Below, piece after piece: positions 8,696 to 15,591 of a stretch of DNA of 64,000 nt (position 1 is its first letter; every line of letters begins with the position of its first letter). The stretch spans positions 4,092,001 through 4,156,000 of the forward strand of contig NZ_CP113519.1 in NCBI RefSeq assembly GCF_026723825.1. Reading direction: 5' to 3'. Source of the stretch: Pseudomonas sp. GOM7. Its GTDB lineage: Bacteria; Pseudomonadota; Gammaproteobacteria; Pseudomonadales; Pseudomonadaceae. The translations under genes were made by a program, and so were the position numbers. The notes under the pieces are model-generated. The model made no database searches. It worked only from the letters and a program-made list of their open reading frames with translations, and was not told the origin of the DNA.

Positions 8696-8698
8696 CAA
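8691..8698 (+). promoter_or_regulatory. Candidate Crc/Hfq (CA) motif ahead of gap
   Basis: AACAACAA ends 15 nt before the gap ATG and overlaps the right half of the operator palindrome. It is the third such motif in this sugar cluster, in the same position relative to the start as at gtsA and gltR. Confidence 0.5.
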
Positions 8699-8713
8699 AC
8701 CGAGATCATCACC

Positions 8714-9715
8714 ATGACACTACGAATTGCCATCAACGGTTTCGGCCGCATCGGCCGCAACGTGCTCCGAGCACTCTATACCCAGAACTACCGCGACAAG
8801 CTGCAGGTCGTCGCGATCAACGACCTGGGCGACAGCGCGATCAACGCCCACCTGCTCAAGTACGACAGCGTACACGGCATTTTCGATGCATCGGTCGAGG
8901 TCGACGGCCAGAGCCTGATCGTCAACGGCGACGTCATCGCTGTCAGTGCCGTGCGCAACCCGGCCGAACTGCCGTGGAAGGCGCTCGAGGTAGATGTGGT
9001 ATTCGAGTGCACCGGCCTGTTTACCGAGCGCGACAAGGCCGCCGCGCACCTGGCCGCCGGCGCCAGCAAGGTGATCATCTCAGCCCCGGCCAAGGGCGCC
9101 GATGCCACCATCGTCTACGGCGTCAACCACGGCAGCCTGCGCGCCGATCAGCAGATCATCTCCAACGCCTCCTGCACCACCAACTGCCTGGCGCCGGTGG
9201 CCCAGGTGCTGCAGCGCGAACTGGGCATCGAAAGCGGGCTGATGACCACCATCCATGCCTACACCAACGACCAGAACCTCTCCGACGTCTACCACAGCGA
9301 CCCCTTCCGCGCCCGCTCGGCCACCCAGTCGATGATCCCCACCAAGACCGGCGCTGCCGAAGCCGTCGGCCTGGTGCTACCGGAACTGGCCGGACGCCTG
9401 ACCGGCATGGCGGTGCGGGTGCCGGTGATCAACGTGTCGCTGGTAGACCTGACCGTGCAGGTGCAGCGCGACACCAGCGCCGAAGAGATCAATACCCTGC
9501 TGCGCGCCGCTGCCGAAGGCTCGAAGGTATTGGGTTACAACCCGTTGCCGCTGGTGTCCTGCGACTTCAACCACAACCCGCTGTCATCGATCTTCGACGC
9601 CAACCACACCAAGGTGAACGGCCGCCTGGTCAAGGTGCTGGCCTGGTACGACAACGAATGGGGCTTCTCCAACCGCATGCTCGATACTTGCCTGGCGGCG
9701 TGTGCGGCGGGGTGA
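8714..9715 (+). CDS. gap: Glyceraldehyde-3-phosphate dehydrogenase
   Basis: A 333-residue type I GAPDH. It has the Rossmann NAD-binding start INGFGRIGRNVLRA, Asp37 in AINDLGD (which favours NAD), catalytic Cys154 in SNASCTTNCLAPV, the TIHAYTNDQ segment with the catalytic His, and the C-terminal WYDNEWGFSNRMLDT. It oxidises glyceraldehyde 3-phosphate made by the Entner-Doudoroff split. The gene is divergent from edd and probably co-regulated through the shared region. Confidence 0.97.
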   Translation: MTLRIAINGFGRIGRNVLRALYTQNYRDKLQVVAINDLGDSAINAHLLKYDSVHGIFDASVEVDGQSLIVNGDVIAVSAVRNPAELPWKALEVDVVFECTGLFTERDKAAAHLAAGASKVIISAPAKGADATIVYGVNHGSLRADQQIISNASCTTNCLAPVAQVLQRELGIESGLMTTIHAYTNDQNLSDVYHSDPFRARSATQSMIPTKTGAAEAVGLVLPELAGRLTGMAVRVPVINVSLVDLTVQVQRDTSAEEINTLLRAAAEGSKVLGYNPLPLVSCDFNHNPLSSIFDANHTKVNGRLVKVLAWYDNEWGFSNRMLDTCLAACAAG

Positions 9716-9736
9716 GGGCATCGAGTGCCTGGCATC

Positions 9737-9754
9737 AGGGCCCAAGTGGGCCCT
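9737..9754 (+). terminator. Hairpin after gap
   Basis: AGGGCCC and GGGCCCT form a 7-bp stem with an AAGT loop, 22 nt past the gap stop. No clear T-run follows, so termination would be weak or factor-assisted. Confidence 0.45.
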
Positions 9755-9759
9755 CAGTC

Positions 9760-10165
9760 CTATCTGCGCCGATATCGCTGCGTCGGGCTGCGGGGTGATG
9801 CTGGGTCGGTCATTTCGATCAGCCCCGCGGCCAAGGCTGGATTAAGGTAGTTCCGAGTAAAGGTCGGACGATGTGATAATCCCAGACGCTGCATCAGCTC
9901 GCTGGATTTGAGCGCAACACCAGGCGGAAGAGCCTGCAGCAAACGCGCTACTTGATCGGTTACTTGATCGCTCTGACCAGTCTCGCTTAGTGTCTGGCGC
10001 AACGCCGCCAGCATGAACTCCACGAACAGCGTGGCCTCAGCCGCCTGATCGGCAGCGGCCAACGCAGCGTAATAGGCCTCCTGCTGATCGCGGATTACGA
10101 TTCTCCACTGGCAAATAGGCCAACACCAACCGCCATCGACTGAGCCACAAGCGCCCCGCACGATA
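9760..10165 (-). pseudogene. C-terminal remnant of a Fic-family protein, frameshifted
   Basis: The minus strand encodes the end of a Fic/DOC-family protein. The sequence VIRDQQEAYYAALAAADQA is followed by FVEFMLAALRQTL and a winged-helix tail (ALKSSELMQRLGLSHRPTF...SPRSPTQRYRRR). Upstream, a different frame gives GRLWLSRWRLVLAYLPVE, which normally joins directly to VIRDQQ. A frameshift near 10100 therefore separates the two, and a few residues between GRLW and LSRW are missing. The Fic catalytic motif HxFx(D/E)GNGR and the N-terminal two thirds are absent. It is a dead relic at the left edge of the accessory pocket. Confidence 0.7.
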
Positions 10166-10192
10166 GATAACAGAACACTCCCCCGTGCGGCA

Positions 10193-10855
10193 TTAACGCA
10201 AATAACCGAGCTCTCGCAGCGCCAACCGCAGCTCTTCCTCCAACGCTTGAAAGCTAGGCAGATTTCGTAATACCTCAAGCGATACTTGCTCACCCAAGGT
10301 GTTGAGATAGGGGGACACGCCTTGGCGTAAGCGCCTACTCGGTGGGTTTGTGGCTGTAAACGCTCCCTTCAATGCGGCTTTCGGATCCGCTACACCTTCG
10401 GCACCTCGAAGGGCCGGTAGACCCAAGTCTTGATCACTCAGCTCTGTACCAAATGCACACCTAAGCGCATTACCATCAGCAATGACCCAAGCTTCCGTTT
10501 CACGAATTGGAACTACGCCCACGCCCGCCACCTCACCATCCATAGTTCGACGAACAAGATCAAGCCCCGGCTGAACCTGCTGCCGCCGAAATTTTTGCGG
10601 ATCGCTGGCCCCATCAGCATGAATAAATAAGACATTCCAGGCACCTCTTGCCATTTTTGCCGATTGGGCTATACGTTCTTCCCTCGGCAAACGGTCTTCA
10701 GTCACTGGATTGTCCAATCCCAAAACCTCACTAACCTCAACGGCATAGGTAGCATCATGCGCACAGATATCTTCACATAGGCGCTGAAGTAGCGGACGAA
10801 GAAAGTAGTAGTCGGTAGGTCCTTCCGCAAACAGAGCCAATCCCAAATACCGCAT
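10193..10855 (-). CDS. DUF4276 family TOPRIM-like protein, partner of the adjacent ATPase
   Basis: A 220-residue protein with the features of DUF4276. The motif ALFAEGPTDYYFLRPLL carries Glu11 of a TOPRIM-like first motif, FIHADGASD carries Asp81 and Asp85 of the DxD-like motif, and RETEAWVIADGNAL (residues 118-131) is the family signature. TOPRIM folds bind metal and cut or rejoin nucleic acid, so a nuclease function is plausible but not proven. It begins 3 nt after the ATPase stop and so must be co-translated. Codon use is visibly more AT-rich than in neighbouring core genes, which fits horizontal acquisition. A role in defence is inferred from the resemblance to OLD and AriA/AriB-type ATPase-TOPRIM pairs. 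Confidence 0.8.
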   Translation of the reverse strand: MRYLGLALFAEGPTDYYFLRPLLQRLCEDICAHDATYAVEVSEVLGLDNPVTEDRLPREERIAQSAKMARGAWNVLFIHADGASDPQKFRRQQVQPGLDLVRRTMDGEVAGVGVVPIRETEAWVIADGNALRCAFGTELSDQDLGLPALRGAEGVADPKAALKGAFTATNPPSRRLRQGVSPYLNTLGEQVSLEVLRNLPSFQALEEELRLALRELGYLR

Positions 10856-10858
10856 AAA

Positions 10859-12250
10859 TCAGCCCTCTGCACTCGCAGTTTCCAGAACTGTTCTTACTTC
10901 AAAATCGGAGACGAAATCGCGATTGCCTTCATCGTCAAAAAGGTCGCCCTGTGGACGCGTGCGAACAGGGCGAAGACGTGTTTTCCGCCTAACCTCTCCC
11001 ACCACTGGATCGCTTACCGTTGAAGTGTCGGCAAACAGCACAACCCCTTCAGTAGCGTGATAGCTCTTGTCGATCAGAGCTGAGAGCACCACCGGAGAAT
11101 GACTATTTAACAAGAGCTGACTGAGAGGAGCTACTTCGTCTTCGACTTCAAAATCGTCAGGCTGGCTGACCATATCCCTTAAACGCTGAACCAACAGTTT
11201 CACCCTGGCAGGGTGAACACCATTCTCCGGCTCCTCAAAGCAGATGAGCCCACGATGACGAGGGTCATGCAGCAGCGTGAGCAGCGCCAAGACTCGCAAA
11301 GTACCATCGGATACGACACGCGAAGAGAAGGGCAAACCATCACGCATTGTCAATTCAATTCGATATTCGCGACTGGCGTCATGCAGCTCCGCATCCAGTT
11401 TTTTTATTCCAGGAATGAGATTATTCAACTCCGCTGCTATGTCGCTCAAAACACCATTTGGCCGCACAGAACTTTGTGTTTCCATTTTCAACTGGGTCAA
11501 CACAGCGGCGAGATTGGCGCCATCAGCATTAAGAGTATCGGATGCGGTAACAGCTACCGGTTTGCGTAAAAGCGTCGGATCTAGCTGCAAAAGTCTCCAG
11601 TGACGCATTTCCTCTCGCAACGCGAAGAGATGCGGAAATTCCGCATTAGTAATGCTATAAAGCACGGTAGCCTCTGCTGCACTGGCTGGCCGATTACGCC
11701 CTTGCTTGCCATCTTGATGTATATCAAATATCGGGCCATTTTCACGTTCTTCCGTTGTCAACCAAGGTTTGCTACGGCTGTACTTCAAATAAGCGACTCT
11801 AAAACCCTTAGATGGCTTTACCGCCTCGGCCCATCTATCGTCTTTTCGCATAATCGGGCGAACGGCCTCGTGAGCAACTTGTATACGCTCGATACCATTT
11901 CGTATCTCGCGCCGCTCAAGAGTAACCTCATAACGCATCCGAGTGTGAGTTAGCTTTACTTCACTGCCCCAAGGATCTCGCACAACAGGATCGACAAGCA
12001 CTTCGGCAGCCAAGCGAATCTGCTTGGCTCTACCGCTCGGAGTCTGACGAAATAACTCTAATGGCTCCCCCCTCATTTCTTTAACAGCCTCAGCAACATC
12101 ACGTACAGCGAGGCTAGACAGTAGCTGAATAGCATCAAAAAGATTACTTTTACCCGCTGCGTTATTTCCCACGATTGCAGTAAAAGGCGTCAGATCAACT
12201 TGAAGATTCTCGAAGGTCTTGAATCCATCTATTTCGAGACGCGTGAGCAT
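10859..12250 (-). CDS. AAA family ATPase (OLD/RecF-like, AAA_21 type)
   Basis: A 463-residue ABC/SMC-like ATPase. Walker A is GNNAAGKS (residues 28-35) after the typical start RLEIDGFKTFENLQVDLTPF. An ABC-signature-like SDGTLR lies at 314-319, Walker B LICFEEPENGVHP at 335-347, and the H-loop NSHSPVVL at 382-389. It has no C-terminal TOPRIM domain of its own; the neighbouring DUF4276 protein appears to supply it. GAAGG precedes the ATG by 7 nt. The gene is notably AT-richer than its surroundings. Such ATPases act as sensors or clamps in OLD, Gabija and PARIS defence systems. The trigger and target here are unknown. Confidence 0.85.
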   Translation of the reverse strand: MLTRLEIDGFKTFENLQVDLTPFTAIVGNNAAGKSNLFDAIQLLSSLAVRDVAEAVKEMRGEPLELFRQTPSGRAKQIRLAAEVLVDPVVRDPWGSEVKLTHTRMRYEVTLERREIRNGIERIQVAHEAVRPIMRKDDRWAEAVKPSKGFRVAYLKYSRSKPWLTTEERENGPIFDIHQDGKQGRNRPASAAEATVLYSITNAEFPHLFALREEMRHWRLLQLDPTLLRKPVAVTASDTLNADGANLAAVLTQLKMETQSSVRPNGVLSDIAAELNNLIPGIKKLDAELHDASREYRIELTMRDGLPFSSRVVSDGTLRVLALLTLLHDPRHRGLICFEEPENGVHPARVKLLVQRLRDMVSQPDDFEVEDEVAPLSQLLLNSHSPVVLSALIDKSYHATEGVVLFADTSTVSDPVVGEVRRKTRLRPVRTRPQGDLFDDEGNRDFVSDFEVRTVLETASAEG

Positions 12251-12780
12251 ACGGTTACCTTCGGTTCAGTGGGTATTGCTTTTTAAGATGCGGCCATCCT
12301 AAACGCAAATATGCGCCGTTCCCAGAGGCTCAAGCTCCTGTTGTACAGCAAGCTAAGATCTCGACCCCCGACTCGATGGTCGTCGGCGGCTAATTTGAGA
12401 CGCCGTGAGTGGAACGAAAGATGTCTTCGGTCTGGTTGATGATGCGACCGCTGGCTTTTCCGGTTGCTCGTAGAGCATACGCTTACAGAGCGCCCGCCCC
12501 GGTGTGAAAATGAGCGACTCGCTCCGCTCGATTCAGAAGACACTCTACTCGAAGCTTCAGATATCGCGACGCAAAGTCCGATAACGCCAATTCGCTGTCC
12601 GTCTAAGCCCCCTTTTCCGTCCCTTACGCCCCTTATCGACCTGGCCAGCGCCTGAATAAGCTAGCCGGCACAGCATTGCGCTGCCTGATAACGACGCTCG
12701 CTCCATCGCGGCCAAAGCCCGCGCTCTCACGCAGGGCCGATGGCTGTGCGAACCGACCCGCGCCAAAGAGGAGTTACGCC
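12251..12780. other. 530-bp gap without an intact gene
   Basis: The stretch separates the ATPase start from the divergent SDR gene. Its one recognisable content is the guaA 3'-end relic (12371-12463). No tRNA, integrase or insertion sequence was seen, and the small open frames here have no recognisable similarity. Promoters for both flanking genes should lie here, but I see no convincing -35/-10 pair. Confidence 0.6.
12371..12463 (-). pseudogene. Diverged relic of the guaA 3' end (old attachment-site scar)
   Basis: Positions 12371-12460 align without gaps to 13903-13992, the end of intact guaA, with 65 of 90 bases identical. The best blocks are ACTCGATGGTCG and TTGATGATGCG. Read in the guaA frame it gives SGRIINQTEDIFRSTHGVSN, an in-frame stop, then PPTTIES, against SGRIINEIDGISRVTYDVSS and PPATIEWE in GuaA. 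It has the same orientation as guaA and lies 1.5 kb beyond its end. The 3' end of guaA is a known target of genomic-island integrases, so this looks like a leftover att-type repeat. Confidence 0.75.
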
Positions 12781-13827
12781 ATGGCTGATACCGTATTGGT
12801 CACTGGCGGCAGCGGCTATGTCGCCTGCCACCTGATCCAGCAATTGCTCGCTGCCGGCAACCGCGTTCATGCCACGGTGCGCAGCCTTGGCAATGCAGCC
12901 AAGCTGCAGCCGTTGCTGAATCTGCAGAAGGAATTTCCGGGGCGCCTGCATCTGTTCGAGGCCGACCTGCTGGCAAATGGGGCCTTCGATAGCGCCATGC
13001 GGGGTTGCTCGGTCGTGCACCACGTCGCCTCGCCATTTCTGCTCCCCGAGAAGATCAAGGATGGCCGCAGGCAGATGCTCGAACCAGCCCTGCAAGGGAC
13101 TCGCAACGTGTTGGGCAGCGTGGAAAGAACCCCCAGCGTCACACGGGTGGTGATGACCTCCACCGTCGGGGCGATCTTCGGTGACTACATAGATGTCATG
13201 CAGATGGAGCGCCAGACCCTCTCGGAGGCCTACTTCAATACCAGCAGCACCCTGGAAAACAATCCTTACCACTACGCCAAGACCGCAGCCGAAAAGGAAG
13301 CCTGGGCCATCTGCGCCAGCCAGGATCGCTGGACACTGGTGACGATCAACCCCGGCCTGATCCTCGGCCCGTCGCTGACGCCGGCCTCGGATTCCGGCAG
13401 CCTGTTCCTGCTGGACGAAATGTTCAGGGGTTATTTCTTCTATGGCATGCCCGACCTGAGCATCACCACCGTGGACGTGCGCGAAGTGGCGCAGGCGCAC
13501 ATCGCCGCGGCCAGCAAGCGCAACGCGCAGGGGCGCTATATCCTGGCGGAAAAACGTATGCTGTCCTTCGCCGAGGTGGCCAGGATCGTTCGCCCGCACC
13601 ATCGCCGCCCCTGGACGCTGCCTACCTACAGCCTGCCCAACGGACTCATCCGCCTGATCGGGCCGCTCTTCGGCCTGGATGGCGACTACCTGCGCAAGCA
13701 CCTGGGCATCCGCTTCGCCATCGACAACCAGCGCAGCATCGACGAACTGGACATCACCTATCGCCCAGTCGAGCAGACGCTGATCGAGCACTATCGCTGC
13801 TGGGAGCGCCAGCGCTCGGCTCGCTAA
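12781..13827 (+). CDS. NAD(P)-dependent epimerase/dehydratase family protein (extended SDR)
   Basis: A 348-residue extended short-chain dehydrogenase/reductase like dihydroflavonol-4-reductases and aldehyde/ketone reductases. The cofactor loop is VTGGSGYVACHL near the N-terminus. VVMTSTVGAIFGD contains the active-site Ser region, and YHYAKTAAEKEAW holds the YxxxK catalytic pair. NPGLILGPSLTP follows. The ATG at 12781 is preceded by AGAGGAG at good spacing, so I reject the upstream in-frame extension. It lies between the guaA relic and intact guaA, so it may have arrived with an island. The substrate cannot be told from the sequence. Confidence 0.8.
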   Translation: MADTVLVTGGSGYVACHLIQQLLAAGNRVHATVRSLGNAAKLQPLLNLQKEFPGRLHLFEADLLANGAFDSAMRGCSVVHHVASPFLLPEKIKDGRRQMLEPALQGTRNVLGSVERTPSVTRVVMTSTVGAIFGDYIDVMQMERQTLSEAYFNTSSTLENNPYHYAKTAAEKEAWAICASQDRWTLVTINPGLILGPSLTPASDSGSLFLLDEMFRGYFFYGMPDLSITTVDVREVAQAHIAAASKRNAQGRYILAEKRMLSFAEVARIVRPHHRRPWTLPTYSLPNGLIRLIGPLFGLDGDYLRKHLGIRFAIDNQRSIDELDITYRPVEQTLIEHYRCWERQRSAR

Positions 13828-13850
13828 GCGAGCCCACTTATCCGAGCCAT

Positions 13851-13878
13851 GAAAAAACCGGCCGAAGCCGGTTTTTTC
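13851..13878. terminator. Bidirectional terminator between the SDR gene and guaA
   Basis: AAAAAACCGGC, loop CGAA, GCCGGTTTTTT: an 11-bp stem with A-run and T-run on the two sides. It serves both convergent genes. Confidence 0.9.
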
Positions 13879-13894
13879 ATTTACCGCAGCGGGA

Positions 13895-15472
13895 TCACTC
13901 CCACTCGATGGTCGCTGGCGGCTTGCTCGACACGTCGTAGGTGACGCGGGAGATGCCGTCGATCTCATTGATGATGCGGCCGCTGACGGTTTCCAGCAGC
14001 TCATAAGGCAGGTGCGCCCAGCGTGCGGTCATGAAGTCCACGGTTTCCACGGCGCGCAGGGCGACGACCCAGGCGTAGCGACGGCCGTCACCGACCACGC
14101 CCACCGACTTCACCGGCTGGAACACCACGAAGGCCTGGCTGGTCTTGTGGTACCAGTCGGCCTTGCGCAGTTCTTCGATGAAGATGTGGTCGGCACGGCG
14201 CAGGATGTCGGCGTATTCCTTCTTCACTTCGCCAAGGATGCGCACGCCCAGGCCCGGCCCCGGGAAGGGGTGGCGGTAGACCATGTCGTAGGGCAGGCCC
14301 AGTTCCAGGCCGATCTTACGCACTTCGTCCTTGAACAGTTCACGCAGCGGCTCGACCAGCTTGAGATTCATTTCCTCCGGCAAGCCACCGACGTTGTGGT
14401 GGCTCTTGATCACATGGGCCTTGCCGCTCTTGGCGCCAGCCGACTCGATCACGTCCGGGTAGATGGTGCCCTGGGCGAGGAACTGGATGTTGTCCAGCTT
14501 GCTGGCCTCGGCATCGAACACGTCGATGAAGGTGCGGCCGATGATCTTACGCTTCTTCTCCGGGTCGGCTTCGCCGGCCAGGTTGGCGAGGAACTGCTCT
14601 TCGGCATTGGCACGGATCACCTTGACGCCCATGTTCTCGGCGAACATGGCCATCACCTGGTCACCCTCGTGCAGGCGCAGCAGGCCGTTGTCGACGAATA
14701 CGCAGGTGAGCTGGTCGCCGATGGCCTTGTGCAGCAGCGCCGCGACCACCGAGGAATCCACACCACCGGACAGGCCGAGCAGCACGTTGGCGTCGCCGAC
14801 CTGGGCGCGCACAGCGGCCACGGCGTCCTCGACGATGTTGGCCGGGGTCCACAAAGCCTCGCAGCCGCTGATTTCCAGCACGAAGCGCGAGAGGATGCGA
14901 CCGCCCTGCTTGGTGTGGGTCACTTCCGGGTGGAATTGCACGCCGTAGTAGTGGCGGCTGTCGTCGCTCATGGCGGCGATCGGACAGCTCGGGGTGCTGG
15001 CCAGGATGTGGAAGCCTTCCGGCAGGCGGGTGACCTTGTCGCCATGGCTCATCCACACGTCGAGGCCGAACACGCCGTCGGCGTCGACATGGTCTTCGAT
15101 GCCGGCCAGCAGCTCGCTCTTGCCGACCACGTCGACACGGGCATAACCGAACTCACGCAGGTCGGAGCCTTCCACCTTGCCGCCGAGCTGCTCGGCCATG
15201 GTCTGCATGCCGTAGCAGATGCCCAGCACCGGCACGTTCAGGTCGAACACCGCTTGCGGCGCGCGCGGGCTGTTGGCTTCGTGCACCGACTCCGGGCCAC
15301 CGGCGAGGATGATGCCGCGCGGCGCGAAGGCACGAATGTCCTCGTCGCTCATGTCCCAGGGGTGCAGTTCGCAGTAGACGCCGATCTCGCGCACGCGACG
15401 AGCGATCAGTTGGGTGTACTGGGAACCGAAGTCCAGAATGAGGATGCGGTGGGCGTGAATGTCGTGGGCCAT
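13895..15472 (-). CDS. guaA: GMP synthase (glutamine-hydrolysing)
   Basis: A 525-residue protein that aminates XMP to GMP. The N-terminal class I glutamine amidotransferase domain shows ILILDFGSQYTQLIARRVRE, the nucleophile Cys in VLGICYGMQTMAEQLGG, and the His/Glu pair in GVQFHPEVTHT. The central ATP-pyrophosphatase domain has the P-loop LLGLSGGVDSSVVAALL, and a C-terminal dimerisation domain ends PPATIEWE. The ATG at 15472 (MAHDIHAHR) fits the family; an in-frame upstream start lies inside the intergenic repeat. It follows guaB on the same strand, an apparent guaB-guaA operon. Its 3' end is duplicated as a relic at 12371. Confidence 0.97.
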   Translation of the reverse strand: MAHDIHAHRILILDFGSQYTQLIARRVREIGVYCELHPWDMSDEDIRAFAPRGIILAGGPESVHEANSPRAPQAVFDLNVPVLGICYGMQTMAEQLGGKVEGSDLREFGYARVDVVGKSELLAGIEDHVDADGVFGLDVWMSHGDKVTRLPEGFHILASTPSCPIAAMSDDSRHYYGVQFHPEVTHTKQGGRILSRFVLEISGCEALWTPANIVEDAVAAVRAQVGDANVLLGLSGGVDSSVVAALLHKAIGDQLTCVFVDNGLLRLHEGDQVMAMFAENMGVKVIRANAEEQFLANLAGEADPEKKRKIIGRTFIDVFDAEASKLDNIQFLAQGTIYPDVIESAGAKSGKAHVIKSHHNVGGLPEEMNLKLVEPLRELFKDEVRKIGLELGLPYDMVYRHPFPGPGLGVRILGEVKKEYADILRRADHIFIEELRKADWYHKTSQAFVVFQPVKSVGVVGDGRRYAWVVALRAVETVDFMTARWAHLPYELLETVSGRIINEIDGISRVTYDVSSKPPATIEWE

Positions 15473-15489
15473 GGGTGCCTCTGCGAGGC

Positions 15490-15584
15490 AGCTGCAAGCC
15501 TCAAGCTGCAAGCTGCAAGTTGAAGAAGAAAGCGGCAGCCACAGGCGCGATGGCTTGTAGCTTGCCGCTTGGAACTTGAAGCTG
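15490..15584. repeat. CTTG-heptad inverted-repeat element, copy 1
   Basis: The left arm (15490-15521) is a run of units such as CTGCAAG and CTCAAG. The right arm (about 15551-15584) carries the reverse complement type, GGCTTGTAGCTTGCCGCTT. It lies between guaB and guaA, and similar elements occur at 31645, 61669 and 62778. Confidence 0.65.
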
Positions 15585-15591
15585 GTGGGCT

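Noticed and set aside
11213..11569. Plus-strand frames of 108-118 codons inside the ATPase gene
   Set aside because: They are antisense to a gene with intact Walker motifs, and AT-richer composition alone explains them.
12283..12543. 86-codon minus-strand frame upstream of the ATPase
   Set aside because: It overlaps the guaA relic in a different frame from guaA and encodes a Ser/Arg-rich sequence without similarity, so it is not a gene.
12727..14004. 425-codon minus-strand frame opposite the SDR gene
   Set aside because: It crosses a strong terminator and the 3' end of guaA; the SDR motifs and ribosome-binding site on the plus strand are convincing.
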